A DNA stretch of 64,000 bases, taken from NCBI GenBank assembly GCA_934725425.1, contig CAKVAX010000005.1, positions 53,375-117,374 of the forward strand. The letters run 5' to 3'. Origin of the DNA: an uncultured Eubacteriales bacterium. Lineage in GTDB: Bacteria > Bacillota > Clostridia > Oscillospirales > Acutalibacteraceae. Position numbers and translations under genes: made by a program. Below the pieces are notes generated by a model. The model saw only the letters and a program-made list of their open reading frames with translations, was not told the DNA's origin and made no database searches. Positions 54,707 through 62,916 of this stretch are shown piece by piece; the stretch's first letter is position 1, and each line of letters opens with the position of its first letter.

Positions 54707-54754
54707 TGGTGGACCATCTAGGGCTGACCGATTATGAGCGGGTTGCTTTAACCG
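54707..54754 (-). pseudogene. Decayed tRNA-Ile2 copy
   Basis: The plus strand reads TGGTGGACCATCTAGG and then GACCGATTATGAGCGGGTTG, matching the intact gene at 55499-55575 except for point changes and a 14-nt deletion. In the intact gene CTAGG occurs twice, at both sides of the T loop; the deletion runs exactly from one CTAGG to the other. The acceptor 5' part is also lost. Confidence 0.8.
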
Positions 54755-54829
54755 ATAAAATCCAAAGTGTTCGATTTTATATTTGTATATGATATAATCA
54801 TTCTGGCGAAAAGATTAGGGAGTGAAATT

Positions 54830-55252
54830 ATGTGCAGTAAAATAGATAATGTGCAGCTTAAACTGATAAAATCAATTCGGATGTTAGTGTTTCTTTGCGC
54901 TGTGGCATCTCTTTTGGTGGGGATATGGATAACATATTCTACGAAAGTTTTATTTTCGTCCAGAGCATCTTTAGCCTTAGTGCTTGGCGCTTCCGTTTTG
55001 ATCTGTATATATACATTCAATAAGGATTTGAAAGAAAATAAGATAGATGGTACGCGTTCGATAGCTTATTTTTTATCTCTTGGGAGATGTGTCTTTTTTA
55101 GTTTGACTTTATATGGAATAATGGAAAATAATATGGCACTTATAATTCTTTTTGCTTCGTTGGCGGTATTATTTATATTTATTCCCGTGTGGTATATTGC
55201 TTTGCAAAATCATTTAAAAGTCATTAGGGATGAAAATGATAAAAATGATTAA
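54830..55252 (+). CDS. Four-helix membrane protein (140 aa)
   Basis: Start chosen at ATG after AGGGAGTGAAATT; the longer frame runs into the promoter region. Four hydrophobic helices (about residues 17-38, 45-62, 80-98, 100-122), flanked by a polar N-terminus MCSKIDNVQLKLIKSIR and a charged C-terminus HLKVIRDENDKND. Unknown family. A TATAAT box lies about 35 nt before the start. Confidence 0.65.
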   Translation: MCSKIDNVQLKLIKSIRMLVFLCAVASLLVGIWITYSTKVLFSSRASLALVLGASVLICIYTFNKDLKENKIDGTRSIAYFLSLGRCVFFSLTLYGIMENNMALIILFASLAVLFIFIPVWYIALQNHLKVIRDENDKND

Positions 55253-55277
55253 ATAAAACAAGTTAAAATTAATTTTA

Positions 55278-55428
55278 GGTGTACATTTTATTTTTTTTTG
55301 GGTAAATTATTGGACGTGGGGAATAGTCGGAACTATTTGGTGTTCTGGTTCTGATTTTATACTGGGTTCGGTAATTAAAGTTTCCGTAGCTTTAAAGTTG
55401 TATGGTTCCGATATTTATAAGCCTTGAA
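55278..55428 (+). pseudogene. Membrane-protein remnant without start
   Basis: One frame gives GVHFIFFWVNYWTWGIVGTI then WCSGSDFILGSVIKVSVALK and ends in YKP stop. It looks like the C-terminus of a membrane protein but has no usable start codon or SD, and upstream stops close the frame. Probably a decayed fragment. Confidence 0.35.
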
Positions 55429-55447
55429 AAATTTTTGAAAAACACAA

Positions 55448-55471
55448 AAAGCCCAGTATTACTGGGCTTTC
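55448..55471 (-). terminator. Terminator of tRNA-Ile2
   Basis: AAAGCCCAGTA / TACTGGGCTTT stem with a 1-nt loop region; on the minus strand it is followed by TTTGTG. It lies downstream of the tRNA. Confidence 0.75.
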
Positions 55472-55498
55472 AAATGTATCAATATCCGTGTACTGATT

Positions 55499-55575
55499 TG
55501 GTGGGCCATCTAGGACTCGAACCTAGGACCGACCGGTTATGAGCCGGTTGCTCTAACCAACTGAGCTAATGGCCC
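55499..55575 (-). tRNA. tRNA-Ile2(CAT)
   Basis: 77 nt on the minus strand with encoded CCA. Acceptor GGGCCAT/ATGGCCC, anticodon stem ACCGG/CCGGT around loop CTCATAA. Loop and stem match bacterial Ile2 (lysidine-modified CAT) rather than elongator Met, which is present separately at 53354. Confidence 0.85.
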
Positions 55576-55802
55576 GAAGTGATTAAACTCACCTACATAA
55601 TTAATTATATTATGGGGAATAGGTATTGTCAAGAAATATATTTTTGATTTTAGGAAAAAAATATATGCAACTTATCCAAATGTAAATTTAAACGGCAATT
55701 ATAGCTTCAGAAATGTATTTTTGGGATATCTTTGTAATATTAATTTATGGTATAATTGCAGGGTAGATAAATAATTTTTAAAATAATGTGAAGGTGTAAA
55801 AT

Positions 55803-57590
55803 ATGGATAGTACAACTCAGCCTGCCGCTAAAAAATCTAAAAGGACCTCTCAGTCGTTTGCACTAGGGGCCGTGATTATGGCTGTAGGAATGATTATCGT
55901 TAAAATTGCAGGCGCTGCTTTTAAGGTTCCGCTTGCGTATATTTTGGGAGGAGTAGGTTCCGGATATTTTAATATTGCGTATAATCTTTATAATCCGCTT
56001 TACGCGCTTGCGACGGCGGGGCTTCCTATAGCGATTTCCAGAATGGTTGCAAAAGATGTTGCAAATAATCGTTTCAAAGACGTAAAGATGATTCATAAGA
56101 TATCCGTTCCTATTTTTGTCACTACCGGTCTTATCGGTATGCTTCTGATGTTTTTAGGAGCACAAGCGTGCGTTAATTTTACCAATTCCCCCGGTGCTTT
56201 ATATTCTATAATAGTTTTGGCTCCAACCGTATTTTTTTCGTGTTTGATTTCAATCTATAAAGGATATTATGAAGGACTCAGGAACATGATTCCGACAGCT
56301 GTTTCGGAAATAGTAGAAGCAGTCGGAAAAGTTGTTTTCGGATTGGGATTCGCTTCGGCAGCGGTTGATTGCGGAATGAATGAATATTATAATTACGGAA
56401 CTGTTTTTGGAAAATACTGTGAGAACGAAATAATCGCCCAGGGCGCTACATTGCCTTTTGCTTCCGCCGGGGCTGTTTTGGGTATTACTCTTGGTTCTAT
56501 TTCGGGCTTCTTGTATATATTTATCAAGTATAAAATTAGCGGAGACGGAATTACTCAACATGAAATTCAAAATTCTGTTGAAGCTCGTCCTAGAAAAACA
56601 CTTATAAAAATGCTCCTTAATATTGCCGTCCCGGTGGCTCTGGGCGCTATAATCATGCAGCTTGCCGGCGCTATAGACGCATTGCTTGTTTTGCGTAGGC
56701 TGAATGACATAATGGAAACTTGCCCCAAGATTTTAATAGATGCATACAACGGAATAATTCCTCCCGAAGTTATTGCGGACGGAAAAATCCATAATTTTCT
56801 GGCAGGGTGCCTCGCTTATATGAATACCGTCACGATGCTTCTTCCTACTCTTACGCAAAGCATTTCGATAAGTGCCCTCCCAACCATAACCGCTGCATGG
56901 GTCGGAGGCGTCAAAGAAAATATAAAGAAAAATATCGAAACGGTTATGAAAATCACCGCTATGATTGCATTCCCTGCAGGAATAGGCTTGTCTGTGCTTT
57001 CGCACCCAATAATGAATTTGATTTACAATACCCTGGGTAAAAACACCCAACAAGGCGAAATATACATTTCTGCCGAGATAATGACTTTATACGCAATAGG
57101 AATTATTTTTTCGGCAATGAGCACTCCAATATGTGGTATGCTCCAAGCTGTCGGGAAGCCAAACTACCCGGTGATGATTTTAACTATCGGAATGATAATC
57201 AAAATTGTTTTAAATTATATCTTGGTGGGAATTCCTCAAATAAATATCCAAGGCGCAGGTATTGGAACGCTTGTTTGTTATTTATTCATTTGCGTGGCGG
57301 GAATTTATCTTTTGGAGCGAGTGACTAAATGCAAATTCAATATTAAAAATGTATTTATAAAGCCTCTTATTTGCAGTTTGCTTTGTGGTGCAGGCGCATA
57401 TGCCGGGTACGGATTGCTCTCGAGGTTTATAAATTCAAAAATAGCAACTCTAATCGCTATAATGATTGCAGTGATTGTATATGTGATTTCAATTTTTGTA
57501 ACGCGCACAGTAAACTCAGACGATTTGAAATCTATACCAAAATGTAAAAAAATTGTAAAAGTACTTGAAAAATGGCATTTGGTAGGATAA
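55803..57590 (+). CDS. Polysaccharide / lipid flippase of the MVF family (SpoVB-like)
   Basis: 595 aa with about 14 hydrophobic helices. The N-terminal motif (SQSFALGAVIMAVGMIIVKI, GAAFKVPLAYILGGVGSGYF and NLYNPLYALATAGLPIAISR) is typical for the SpoVB/YtgP/MurJ-like group of Bacillota. Such proteins flip undecaprenyl-linked precursors; some are essential in sporulation cortex synthesis, others are general lipid II flippases. The copy cannot be assigned to either. A strong terminator follows. Confidence 0.88.
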   Translation: MDSTTQPAAKKSKRTSQSFALGAVIMAVGMIIVKIAGAAFKVPLAYILGGVGSGYFNIAYNLYNPLYALATAGLPIAISRMVAKDVANNRFKDVKMIHKISVPIFVTTGLIGMLLMFLGAQACVNFTNSPGALYSIIVLAPTVFFSCLISIYKGYYEGLRNMIPTAVSEIVEAVGKVVFGLGFASAAVDCGMNEYYNYGTVFGKYCENEIIAQGATLPFASAGAVLGITLGSISGFLYIFIKYKISGDGITQHEIQNSVEARPRKTLIKMLLNIAVPVALGAIIMQLAGAIDALLVLRRLNDIMETCPKILIDAYNGIIPPEVIADGKIHNFLAGCLAYMNTVTMLLPTLTQSISISALPTITAAWVGGVKENIKKNIETVMKITAMIAFPAGIGLSVLSHPIMNLIYNTLGKNTQQGEIYISAEIMTLYAIGIIFSAMSTPICGMLQAVGKPNYPVMILTIGMIIKIVLNYILVGIPQINIQGAGIGTLVCYLFICVAGIYLLERVTKCKFNIKNVFIKPLICSLLCGAGAYAGYGLLSRFINSKIATLIAIMIAVIVYVISIFVTRTVNSDDLKSIPKCKKIVKVLEKWHLVG

Positions 57591-57632
57591 AATGTAAATA
57601 TATGGTATTTTGCCATATATTTACATTTTTTT
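57591..57632 (+). terminator. Terminator between flippase and mazG
   Basis: AATGTAAATATATGG / CCATATATTTACATT stem, 7-nt loop, followed by TTTTT. Overlaps the mazG promoter area; mazG starts 21 nt later. Confidence 0.85.
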
Positions 57633-57652
57633 AATAGAGAGTAGGAGTTTAT

Positions 57653-58402
57653 ATGGAATTAGTTAAAAAAATTAAATATTCTTTGAAAGATTTTTTGAAT
57701 TTGGTTGACCTTTTACGTTCTCCAAAAGGTTGCCCTTGGGAACGAGTTCAAACTCACAGCAGCATTCGTTCCAGCCTTATAGAAGAAGCATACGACGCGG
57801 TCGAAGCCATTGATTTAAGCGACAGCGACATGCTAAAAGAAGAACTCGGCGATTTATTACTCCAAATAGCCCTTCACGCAAGCATCGAAGAAAATGAAGA
57901 TAATTTCAATTTTGATGATGTTGTAGACGGTATATGCAGAAAAATAATTTTAAAGCATCCGCATCTTTTTTCGGATTTAAAACATAAAAATGAAGATAAC
58001 AACGACGGATATACTCCAAGGACAAAAAATAATTCCAGAAATTTTAAAGTTCATTCCATGGCCGATTCTCCGATTGATAGTATGAGAAGCGTGTCTAAAA
58101 TATTGCCGTCGCTTATGCGTACGACAAAAATTCAAAGGAGAGCAGCAAGAGCCGGATATGGAGTTTTTTCGGTTGAAGATGCCTTGGAAGAAACATTTGA
58201 AAGGCTGGAATATCTCGAAACTTTAATCTCTCAAGGCAAGCAAGAAGAGTATTTCAGAGAGCTTGGTGGGCTACTTTTTTCCATCACAGAAGTGGCTCGT
58301 CTTATAGGCGTTGACCCCGAAAGTGCCCTATATGATTCATGCGAAAGATTCAAAGATGAGTTTTTATATAAAATTTCTCTTGAAAACCGCGGTAAAATGT
58401 AG
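57653..58402 (+). CDS. mazG: Nucleoside triphosphate pyrophosphohydrolase MazG
   Basis: 249 aa. MazG catalytic helices: RSPKGCPWERVQTHSSIRSS, LIEEAYDAVEAI, EELGDLLLQIALHA with the ExxE/ExxD metal ligands. The C-terminal half is a second, diverged MazG-like repeat. Hydrolyses NTPs to NMP and PPi, likely as house-cleaning. SD GTAGGAG. Confidence 0.93.
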   Translation: MELVKKIKYSLKDFLNLVDLLRSPKGCPWERVQTHSSIRSSLIEEAYDAVEAIDLSDSDMLKEELGDLLLQIALHASIEENEDNFNFDDVVDGICRKIILKHPHLFSDLKHKNEDNNDGYTPRTKNNSRNFKVHSMADSPIDSMRSVSKILPSLMRTTKIQRRAARAGYGVFSVEDALEETFERLEYLETLISQGKQEEYFRELGGLLFSITEVARLIGVDPESALYDSCERFKDEFLYKISLENRGKM

Positions 58403-58458
58403 TAATATCTTTATGCTGATTAAAATTCAACAGATGCGAAAAGTCAGCGTAAAAAGTA

Positions 58459-58474
58459 CGTGCTGATTTAGCAC
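58459..58474 (+). repeat. Hairpin in hup leader
   Basis: GTGCT / AGCAC around GATTT, about 25 nt before the hup start. Could influence translation; no T tract. Confidence 0.4.
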
Positions 58475-58498
58475 CAAAAACACGGAGGTTTTATATTT

Positions 58499-58771
58499 AT
58501 GAACAGAGCAGAACTAGTAGCAAAAATTGCCGAAAAAAGTGAGCTCACAAAGAAAGATTCCGAAAAAGCATTAAATGCTTTCATCGAATCTGTGACAGAA
58601 GCACTGGCAGACAAAGACAAAGTTCAACTGGTTGGATTTGGAACTTTTGAAACACGTTCACGTGTAGAACGTACAGGCCGTGACCCAAGAACTGGAAATC
58701 CAATAAAGATTCCGGCATCTAACACCCCTGCATTCAAAGCCGGTAAAGCTTTAAAAGATGCTGTAAACTAA
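58499..58771 (+). CDS. hup: Nucleoid protein HU
   Basis: 90 aa. KDSEKALNAFIESVTEALAD, GFGTFETRSRVERTGRDPRTG and NTPAFKAGKALKDAVN are classic HU. A small basic dimer that bends and compacts DNA. SD ACGGAGG. Often found near mazG in Bacillota. Confidence 0.97.
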   Translation: MNRAELVAKIAEKSELTKKDSEKALNAFIESVTEALADKDKVQLVGFGTFETRSRVERTGRDPRTGNPIKIPASNTPAFKAGKALKDAVN

Positions 58772-58783
58772 GTTTACATATAT

Positions 58784-58820
58784 TTAGCCACTGATGTTAA
58801 TTTCAGTGGCTAATTTTTTT
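58784..58820 (+). terminator. Terminator of hup
   Basis: TTAGCCACTGA / TCAGTGGCTAA stem with 7-nt loop and seven or more T. Confidence 0.94.
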
Positions 58821-58833
58821 TATATTGAGAATG

Positions 58834-58862
58834 TTGAATTTTGACGAAAATTGAGTTATAAT
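58834..58862 (+). promoter_or_regulatory. Promoter of secreted paralog 1
   Basis: -35 TTGAAT (58834-58839), 17-nt spacer, -10 TATAAT (58857-58862). Confidence 0.65.
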
Positions 58863-58919
58863 GACACTTATACTCGAAAATAAATTTGTTAAACCCTAAA
58901 ATCGAAGGAGAATTTTTAT

Positions 58920-59480
58920 ATGAAAAAATTTAAAGCGTTGATTCTGGCCGCTCTGGCGTTGACTTTAGGCTCTGTGTGCATGAGCAACCAAACTCCTGTC
59001 GCTGCATCCCACACTTCCGACGTCCCCGTTCTTGTTCCTTTGCCGGTACACGACCCCTCTGTATTGCGCGCAATTAGATTGTATGCAGGTGTAGTTGACG
59101 CTCGTGAGGGCATTGATAATGCCACAAATGCACCGGAAAGAAGAAAATATATTCGTCTTTACAACGCAAGAGTTAATTCGTTTTCGGAACATTTCAACTC
59201 AATGGAAAAATATAACAATAGATATTTTAGCTCCATGATGCTCATAGATGCAATCGTGACGGAACGTGCTCCGGGACACAATGTTCGAGCTGTCTTGATG
59301 GATTTTACGATTTCTGTTTTAAATAATTTAAATTCGGTGGAGTTGGACGTCGATTTGATAGAGAATGCCGTCACGGCGAATTTTTATATGAACAGTATTC
59401 CCAACATTGTAAGAGGAATACTCAGTTATTGCACTGAGTCGATTGATATTGAGGGTAATTGCATTTCGTATTATTTTTAA
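58920..59480 (+). CDS. Secreted protein, paralog 1
   Basis: 186 aa. Sec signal peptide KKFKALILAALALTLGSVCM, cleavage probably near AAS. The mature part of about 155 residues has no known motif. The last 55 residues (VLNNLNSVELDVD...ANFYMNSIP...SIDIEGNCISYYF) match those of the next gene closely, so the C-terminal half is the conserved domain. SD AAGGAG; own promoter upstream. Family not recognised. Confidence 0.78.
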   Translation: MKKFKALILAALALTLGSVCMSNQTPVAASHTSDVPVLVPLPVHDPSVLRAIRLYAGVVDAREGIDNATNAPERRKYIRLYNARVNSFSEHFNSMEKYNNRYFSSMMLIDAIVTERAPGHNVRAVLMDFTISVLNNLNSVELDVDLIENAVTANFYMNSIPNIVRGILSYCTESIDIEGNCISYYF

Positions 59481-59485
59481 AAGTA

Positions 59486-59514
59486 TTGACATTTTTTAAA
59501 AAATAAATTATATT
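59486..59514 (+). promoter_or_regulatory. Promoter of secreted paralog 2
   Basis: -35 TTGACA (59486-59491), 17-nt spacer, -10 TATATT (59509-59514). Each paralog has its own promoter. Confidence 0.7.
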
Positions 59515-59564
59515 AACATTAATACCCAAACAACATAATGTTATAAAATAAAAGGAGATTTTAT

Positions 59565-60113
59565 ATGAAAAAATTTGCGGCAATAAGTTTAGCATTATCC
59601 TTAGGTCTTGCGTGTCTTGGAAATCAAGTTAATGCAATTTCATCAAACAGTTTACCGAAGCCCGTAGGCGCGGAATTTGCACAGGATTTTAACCTACCGG
59701 TTGACGATGAAGACGCAGGATACGCGTCAGCACTATTCCAAAATATTATAGTGTATAAACTTATTTTGGGAAACAACGAAGAAGTGGCGAGACAATTTTC
59801 TAATTTTTCTAATTTTGTTAAAAATATGAGTGAAAACAGCAGAAAATACCTTGGTGCTGTTATATTGTCGTGCCCTGTGATTTCGGGATTTAATGAATCA
59901 ATCTCTGAAGATATCAAAGCTAGAATGGTAGGAAGTTTCTTATCTTCTATCTACAATAATTTAAATTCTATTGAATGGAATATAGATGCGAAGAATTGCA
60001 AAGGCACAGCTAATCTTTACATGAGAAGAATTCCCGATGATATAAGAGTAATAATTGGTTTGCATTCTGAATTCATTCATATACACGAAAACAAAATTTC
60101 GTTTTCTTTTTAA
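59565..60113 (+). CDS. Secreted protein, paralog 2
   Basis: 182 aa. Signal peptide KKFAAISLALSLGLACLGNQ ending near VNA. C-terminal domain parallels paralog 1: SIYNNLNSIEWNID...ANLYMRRIPDDIRV...FIHIHENKISFSF. N-terminal halves of the two mature proteins are much less alike. No membrane anchor is seen. SD AAAGGAG. The two genes lie between hup and the primosome pair. Confidence 0.78.
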   Translation: MKKFAAISLALSLGLACLGNQVNAISSNSLPKPVGAEFAQDFNLPVDDEDAGYASALFQNIIVYKLILGNNEEVARQFSNFSNFVKNMSENSRKYLGAVILSCPVISGFNESISEDIKARMVGSFLSSIYNNLNSIEWNIDAKNCKGTANLYMRRIPDDIRVIIGLHSEFIHIHENKISFSF

Positions 60114-60236
60114 AATCATCATAAAATAATTTTGAAAAAACCGCTAATTTTTAGCGGCCTTTTATTTCTTGCCATAAGAAGAATAAAATCATATAATTTT
60201 ATTAAGAAATATTCATAGCAATAAGGGTGGTTTGTT

Positions 60237-61208
60237 TTGGAGTACATATTAAATTCATCACTGAAAAATTTGGGTTTTATTGTTCCGTGCGAGATTGTTG
60301 ATAAGGAACTCAAATACTTAAAAGAATCTCAGCTCAAAGTTCTTTTGTGGATACTTAGAAATTCAAATAAGAATATAGTTTTTAAAGATATAGCATATGA
60401 CATAGGTATTTCTTGTTCAGAAGTTGAAAATGCTGTAAAGTTTTTGGAAAGTAAAAATTTTATCACTCTGAATAAAAATTTAGAAGAATCTAATTTACCC
60501 CCTATGAATGAATCAAATACCCCCGAAAACAGACAAGCTTGCAAAACAAGTCTTAAATATCAGCGCCCCAATGCTCATTATATCGCCAAGCGAATTCAAA
60601 ATTCCGATGAAATAAGCTTTTTAATGCAAGAGGCTGAGGTTATTTTAGGTCGCCCTCTTTCGACGGGTGACAGCGCGGTTTTAATTATGCTTCACGACAA
60701 TGAGGGTCTCCCTATAGATGTAATTCTTATGATACTTCAGTATAGCGTAAGTGCAGGTAAGCCCGGCATGAAATATATCGAAAAATTAGGTTCTTCATGG
60801 GCTAAAGAGGGCATAGACAGCATCGAAAAAGCCGAACATAAAATAAAAGCTCTTGATGCTGTGAACATTAATTGGAGAAAGTTCGAAAATATCATAGGGA
60901 TAGAACACCGAGCCCCCACCACACGAGAAGCAGACGCTGTGATGCGGTGGTTTGATGAGTGGAAATTTTCAGAAGATTTAATCAAAGAAGCTTACGACCG
61001 GTGTGTAAATTCCAATGGTAAATATGTTCTTAATTATATGGACAGCATAGTCAAGCGTTGGCGCAGCGAAAAGATTTTTACTATAGAACAAGCTCTTATG
61101 GAAAATTCCGGTAGAAAGAGATATAAAACCACTACCAAGCCTTCAGGTGATGCTTCATACAATATTGATGAGTATGAAAATTATAATATTTTTGACCATA
61201 TGAAATAA
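60237..61208 (+). CDS. DnaD-domain replication protein
   Basis: 323 aa, TTG start with AAGGGTGG 6 nt upstream. N-terminal winged helix (SQLKVLLWILRNSNKNIVFK) then two DnaD/DnaB-C-type domains (about residues 115-195 and 215-285): LMQEAEVILGRPLSTGDSAV and READAVMRWFDEWKFSEDLI. A primosomal factor that helps to load helicase at oriC or restart sites. Followed in 13 nt by the dnaI-like loader, consistent with shared function. Confidence 0.85.
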   Translation: MEYILNSSLKNLGFIVPCEIVDKELKYLKESQLKVLLWILRNSNKNIVFKDIAYDIGISCSEVENAVKFLESKNFITLNKNLEESNLPPMNESNTPENRQACKTSLKYQRPNAHYIAKRIQNSDEISFLMQEAEVILGRPLSTGDSAVLIMLHDNEGLPIDVILMILQYSVSAGKPGMKYIEKLGSSWAKEGIDSIEKAEHKIKALDAVNINWRKFENIIGIEHRAPTTREADAVMRWFDEWKFSEDLIKEAYDRCVNSNGKYVLNYMDSIVKRWRSEKIFTIEQALMENSGRKRYKTTTKPSGDASYNIDEYENYNIFDHMK

Positions 61209-61221
61209 AAGGAGGTAAAAA

Positions 61222-62229
61222 ATGGGGTACAGTAGAGAAATATACGACGAAGTACAAAAAAAATTATATAATAAAAGAATTTCAGCCTGGGAAGAATTAA
61301 ATAAAAAAAAGGAAATCTTGTATAAAAGATTCCCACGTGCCGCAGAAATAGAAAAAGACCTTTCCTCGACCGCTATCAAGGTAGCCAAGTCTGTTTTGAA
61401 AGGCGCAAGTGCTTCGGATGAAATAAGAAATTTAAAACTCAGAAATAAAATTTTACATAATGAACTGATTTCGATTCTAAAAAGCGTGAATCTCCCCGAA
61501 GACTATTTGGAAATTAAATTTGAATGTGAAAAATGCAGCGATGAAGGCTTTGTTGATGGGCGAATGTGCGAATGTATGAAAAACATGCTTAAATATGAGT
61601 CATATAAAAAATTAAATAAAATGTCGCCGCTCGAGCTGTCATCCTTTGATAATTTCAGTCTTGATTATTATTCCGATGTTCCCGCTAAAGACGGTCAACA
61701 ATCTCCCAGAAAAAGAATGTCTCTTATTTTAAATTTTTGCAGAAAATACGCCGGCGAATTTAATAAACATTCCCCGAGCTTGCTCCTTACCGGTAGCACA
61801 GGGCTCGGTAAAACTCATTTATCGCTCGCGATTGCAAGCGAAGTCATAAACAAAGGTTACGCTGTAATTTATGGCTCCACGCAGAACATGATTTCAAGCA
61901 TGGAGAAAGAAAGATTTCAAAATTATCGCGAAAATAATGAAACCGAACAACATTTTATAGAGTGCGACTTGCTGATAATAGACGATTTGGGCACGGAATT
62001 TTTATCTTCGTTTTCAACAGCAGCGATTTATAATGTTATAAATTCCCGAATAATGATGAATAAACCCACCATAATCAGTACAAATCTTTCGATGAGAGAG
62101 CTCGAAAAATGTTATACTCAAAGAATGGTTTCCAGAATAATAGGAAATAATATAAGATTGGAATTTTTAGGTTCTGATATTCGTCAAAAGCGCTTGAGAG
62201 AGTCGTTTAGAGATACTCGTGAAATGTAA
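61222..62229 (+). CDS. dnaI: DnaI/DnaC-like helicase loader ATPase
   Basis: 335 aa. N-terminal coiled region and a Cys4 zinc-binding motif (CEKCSDEGFVDGRMCEC), then an AAA+ ATPase: Walker A TGSTGLGKTHLSLAIA, Walker B LLIIDDLGTE, sensor ISTNL and arginine finger region QRMVSRIIGN. It loads the replicative helicase DnaB/DnaC in Bacillota. SD AAAGGAGG. It pairs with the DnaD-like gene upstream; the symbol follows the Bacillus usage. Confidence 0.88.
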   Translation: MGYSREIYDEVQKKLYNKRISAWEELNKKKEILYKRFPRAAEIEKDLSSTAIKVAKSVLKGASASDEIRNLKLRNKILHNELISILKSVNLPEDYLEIKFECEKCSDEGFVDGRMCECMKNMLKYESYKKLNKMSPLELSSFDNFSLDYYSDVPAKDGQQSPRKRMSLILNFCRKYAGEFNKHSPSLLLTGSTGLGKTHLSLAIASEVINKGYAVIYGSTQNMISSMEKERFQNYRENNETEQHFIECDLLIIDDLGTEFLSSFSTAAIYNVINSRIMMNKPTIISTNLSMRELEKCYTQRMVSRIIGNNIRLEFLGSDIRQKRLRESFRDTREM

Positions 62230-62232
62230 AAA

Positions 62233-62254
62233 AAATCTCCCTTCGGGGAGATTT
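62233..62254 (-). terminator. Terminator between dnaI and the second GG-leader cluster
   Basis: AAATCTCCC / GGGAGATTT with a TTCG loop. The T-run lies on the minus strand, so it mainly ends the GG-leader cluster; it can also act on dnaI. Confidence 0.85.
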
Positions 62255-62258
62255 AAAA

Positions 62259-62558
62259 TTATTTTGAAGACAGTTTATTTTTAACTTTTCTGTATACGTA
62301 CTTTCCGCCTTCATAAGCTCCAATAGTAACCGCTGATGCAGTAATTCCCGCTGCTAAAACTCCTGCTAGAGCTGGGGTGGAGGCTTCTTTTTTACTGACT
62401 ATTCTTTTGTCACGGGGTACAACCATATCATGTGCAGCTGCATAGTGGAGTATGTAATACATGGAAAAACCTGTTGCAAAATCTTTGACGCCTTGGGGAA
62501 TTTTGCGCTTTATTCCGCCTACTACATTCTCAAGAGCAAGTTCATTCAATTTTACCAT
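62259..62558 (-). CDS. Double-glycine leader membrane peptide A
   Basis: 99 aa, SD AAAAGGAG. Leader MVKLNELALENVVGG (GG at 14-15). Mature: basic start (IKRKIPQGV), an AAAHD segment, then a hydrophobic helix (PALAGVLAAGITASAVTIG) running into the cluster motif IGAYEGGKYVYRKVKNK. The layout (GG leader, Gly/Ala-rich membrane segment, basic end) fits class-II bacteriocin-like peptides but no family is recognised. Last gene of the cluster. Its promoter lies inside the end of the next gene upstream. Confidence 0.78.
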   Translation of the reverse strand: MVKLNELALENVVGGIKRKIPQGVKDFATGFSMYYILHYAAAHDMVVPRDKRIVSKKEASTPALAGVLAAGITASAVTIGAYEGGKYVYRKVKNKLSSK

Positions 62559-62578
62559 GATAGTTATCTCCTTTTATG

Positions 62579-62896
62579 TTAATTTACACTTATATTATAA
62601 CACAAATTTAATGAAAAATCAACATTATTTCTGTTTTTAATTTTCCTGTATAAATATTTTCCGCCTTCATAAGCACCGATAACTGCCGCAGAGCAAGCGG
62701 CTACAGATAGCAGATATCCTGCACCTCCGAAACGACCAAAATCACCCTCATAGCCTGCTATATATTTGCATGCCCTATGGATGTTTTTAAATGGAGATAG
62801 GGCCCCGCCTTTAAAACTACTCAACGCACAGTCAGTAAATGAAGGATTTTTTCCTCCAACCACATTTTCAAGAGCCAGTTCATTTAGTTCTACCAT
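62579..62896 (-). CDS. Double-glycine leader membrane peptide B
   Basis: 105 aa. Leader MVELNELALENVVGG. Mature with two Cys (TDCALSS, HRACKY), then AGYLLSVAACSAAVIGAYEG with the same GKYLYRKIKNR tail and a 15-residue extension (NVDFSLNLCYNISVN). The extension is encoded by the DNA that also forms the promoter of peptide A. SD AAAAGGAG. Confidence 0.78.
   Translation of the reverse strand: MVELNELALENVVGGKNPSFTDCALSSFKGGALSPFKNIHRACKYIAGYEGDFGRFGGAGYLLSVAACSAAVIGAYEGGKYLYRKIKNRNNVDFSLNLCYNISVN
62594..62622 (-). promoter_or_regulatory. Promoter of peptide A inside gene B
   Basis: Minus strand: -35 TTGATT (62622-62617), 17-nt spacer, -10 TATAAT (62599-62594), wholly inside the last codons of gene B. 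Confidence 0.7.
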
Positions 62897-62916
62897 GCCA
62901 GTTATCTCCTTTTATG

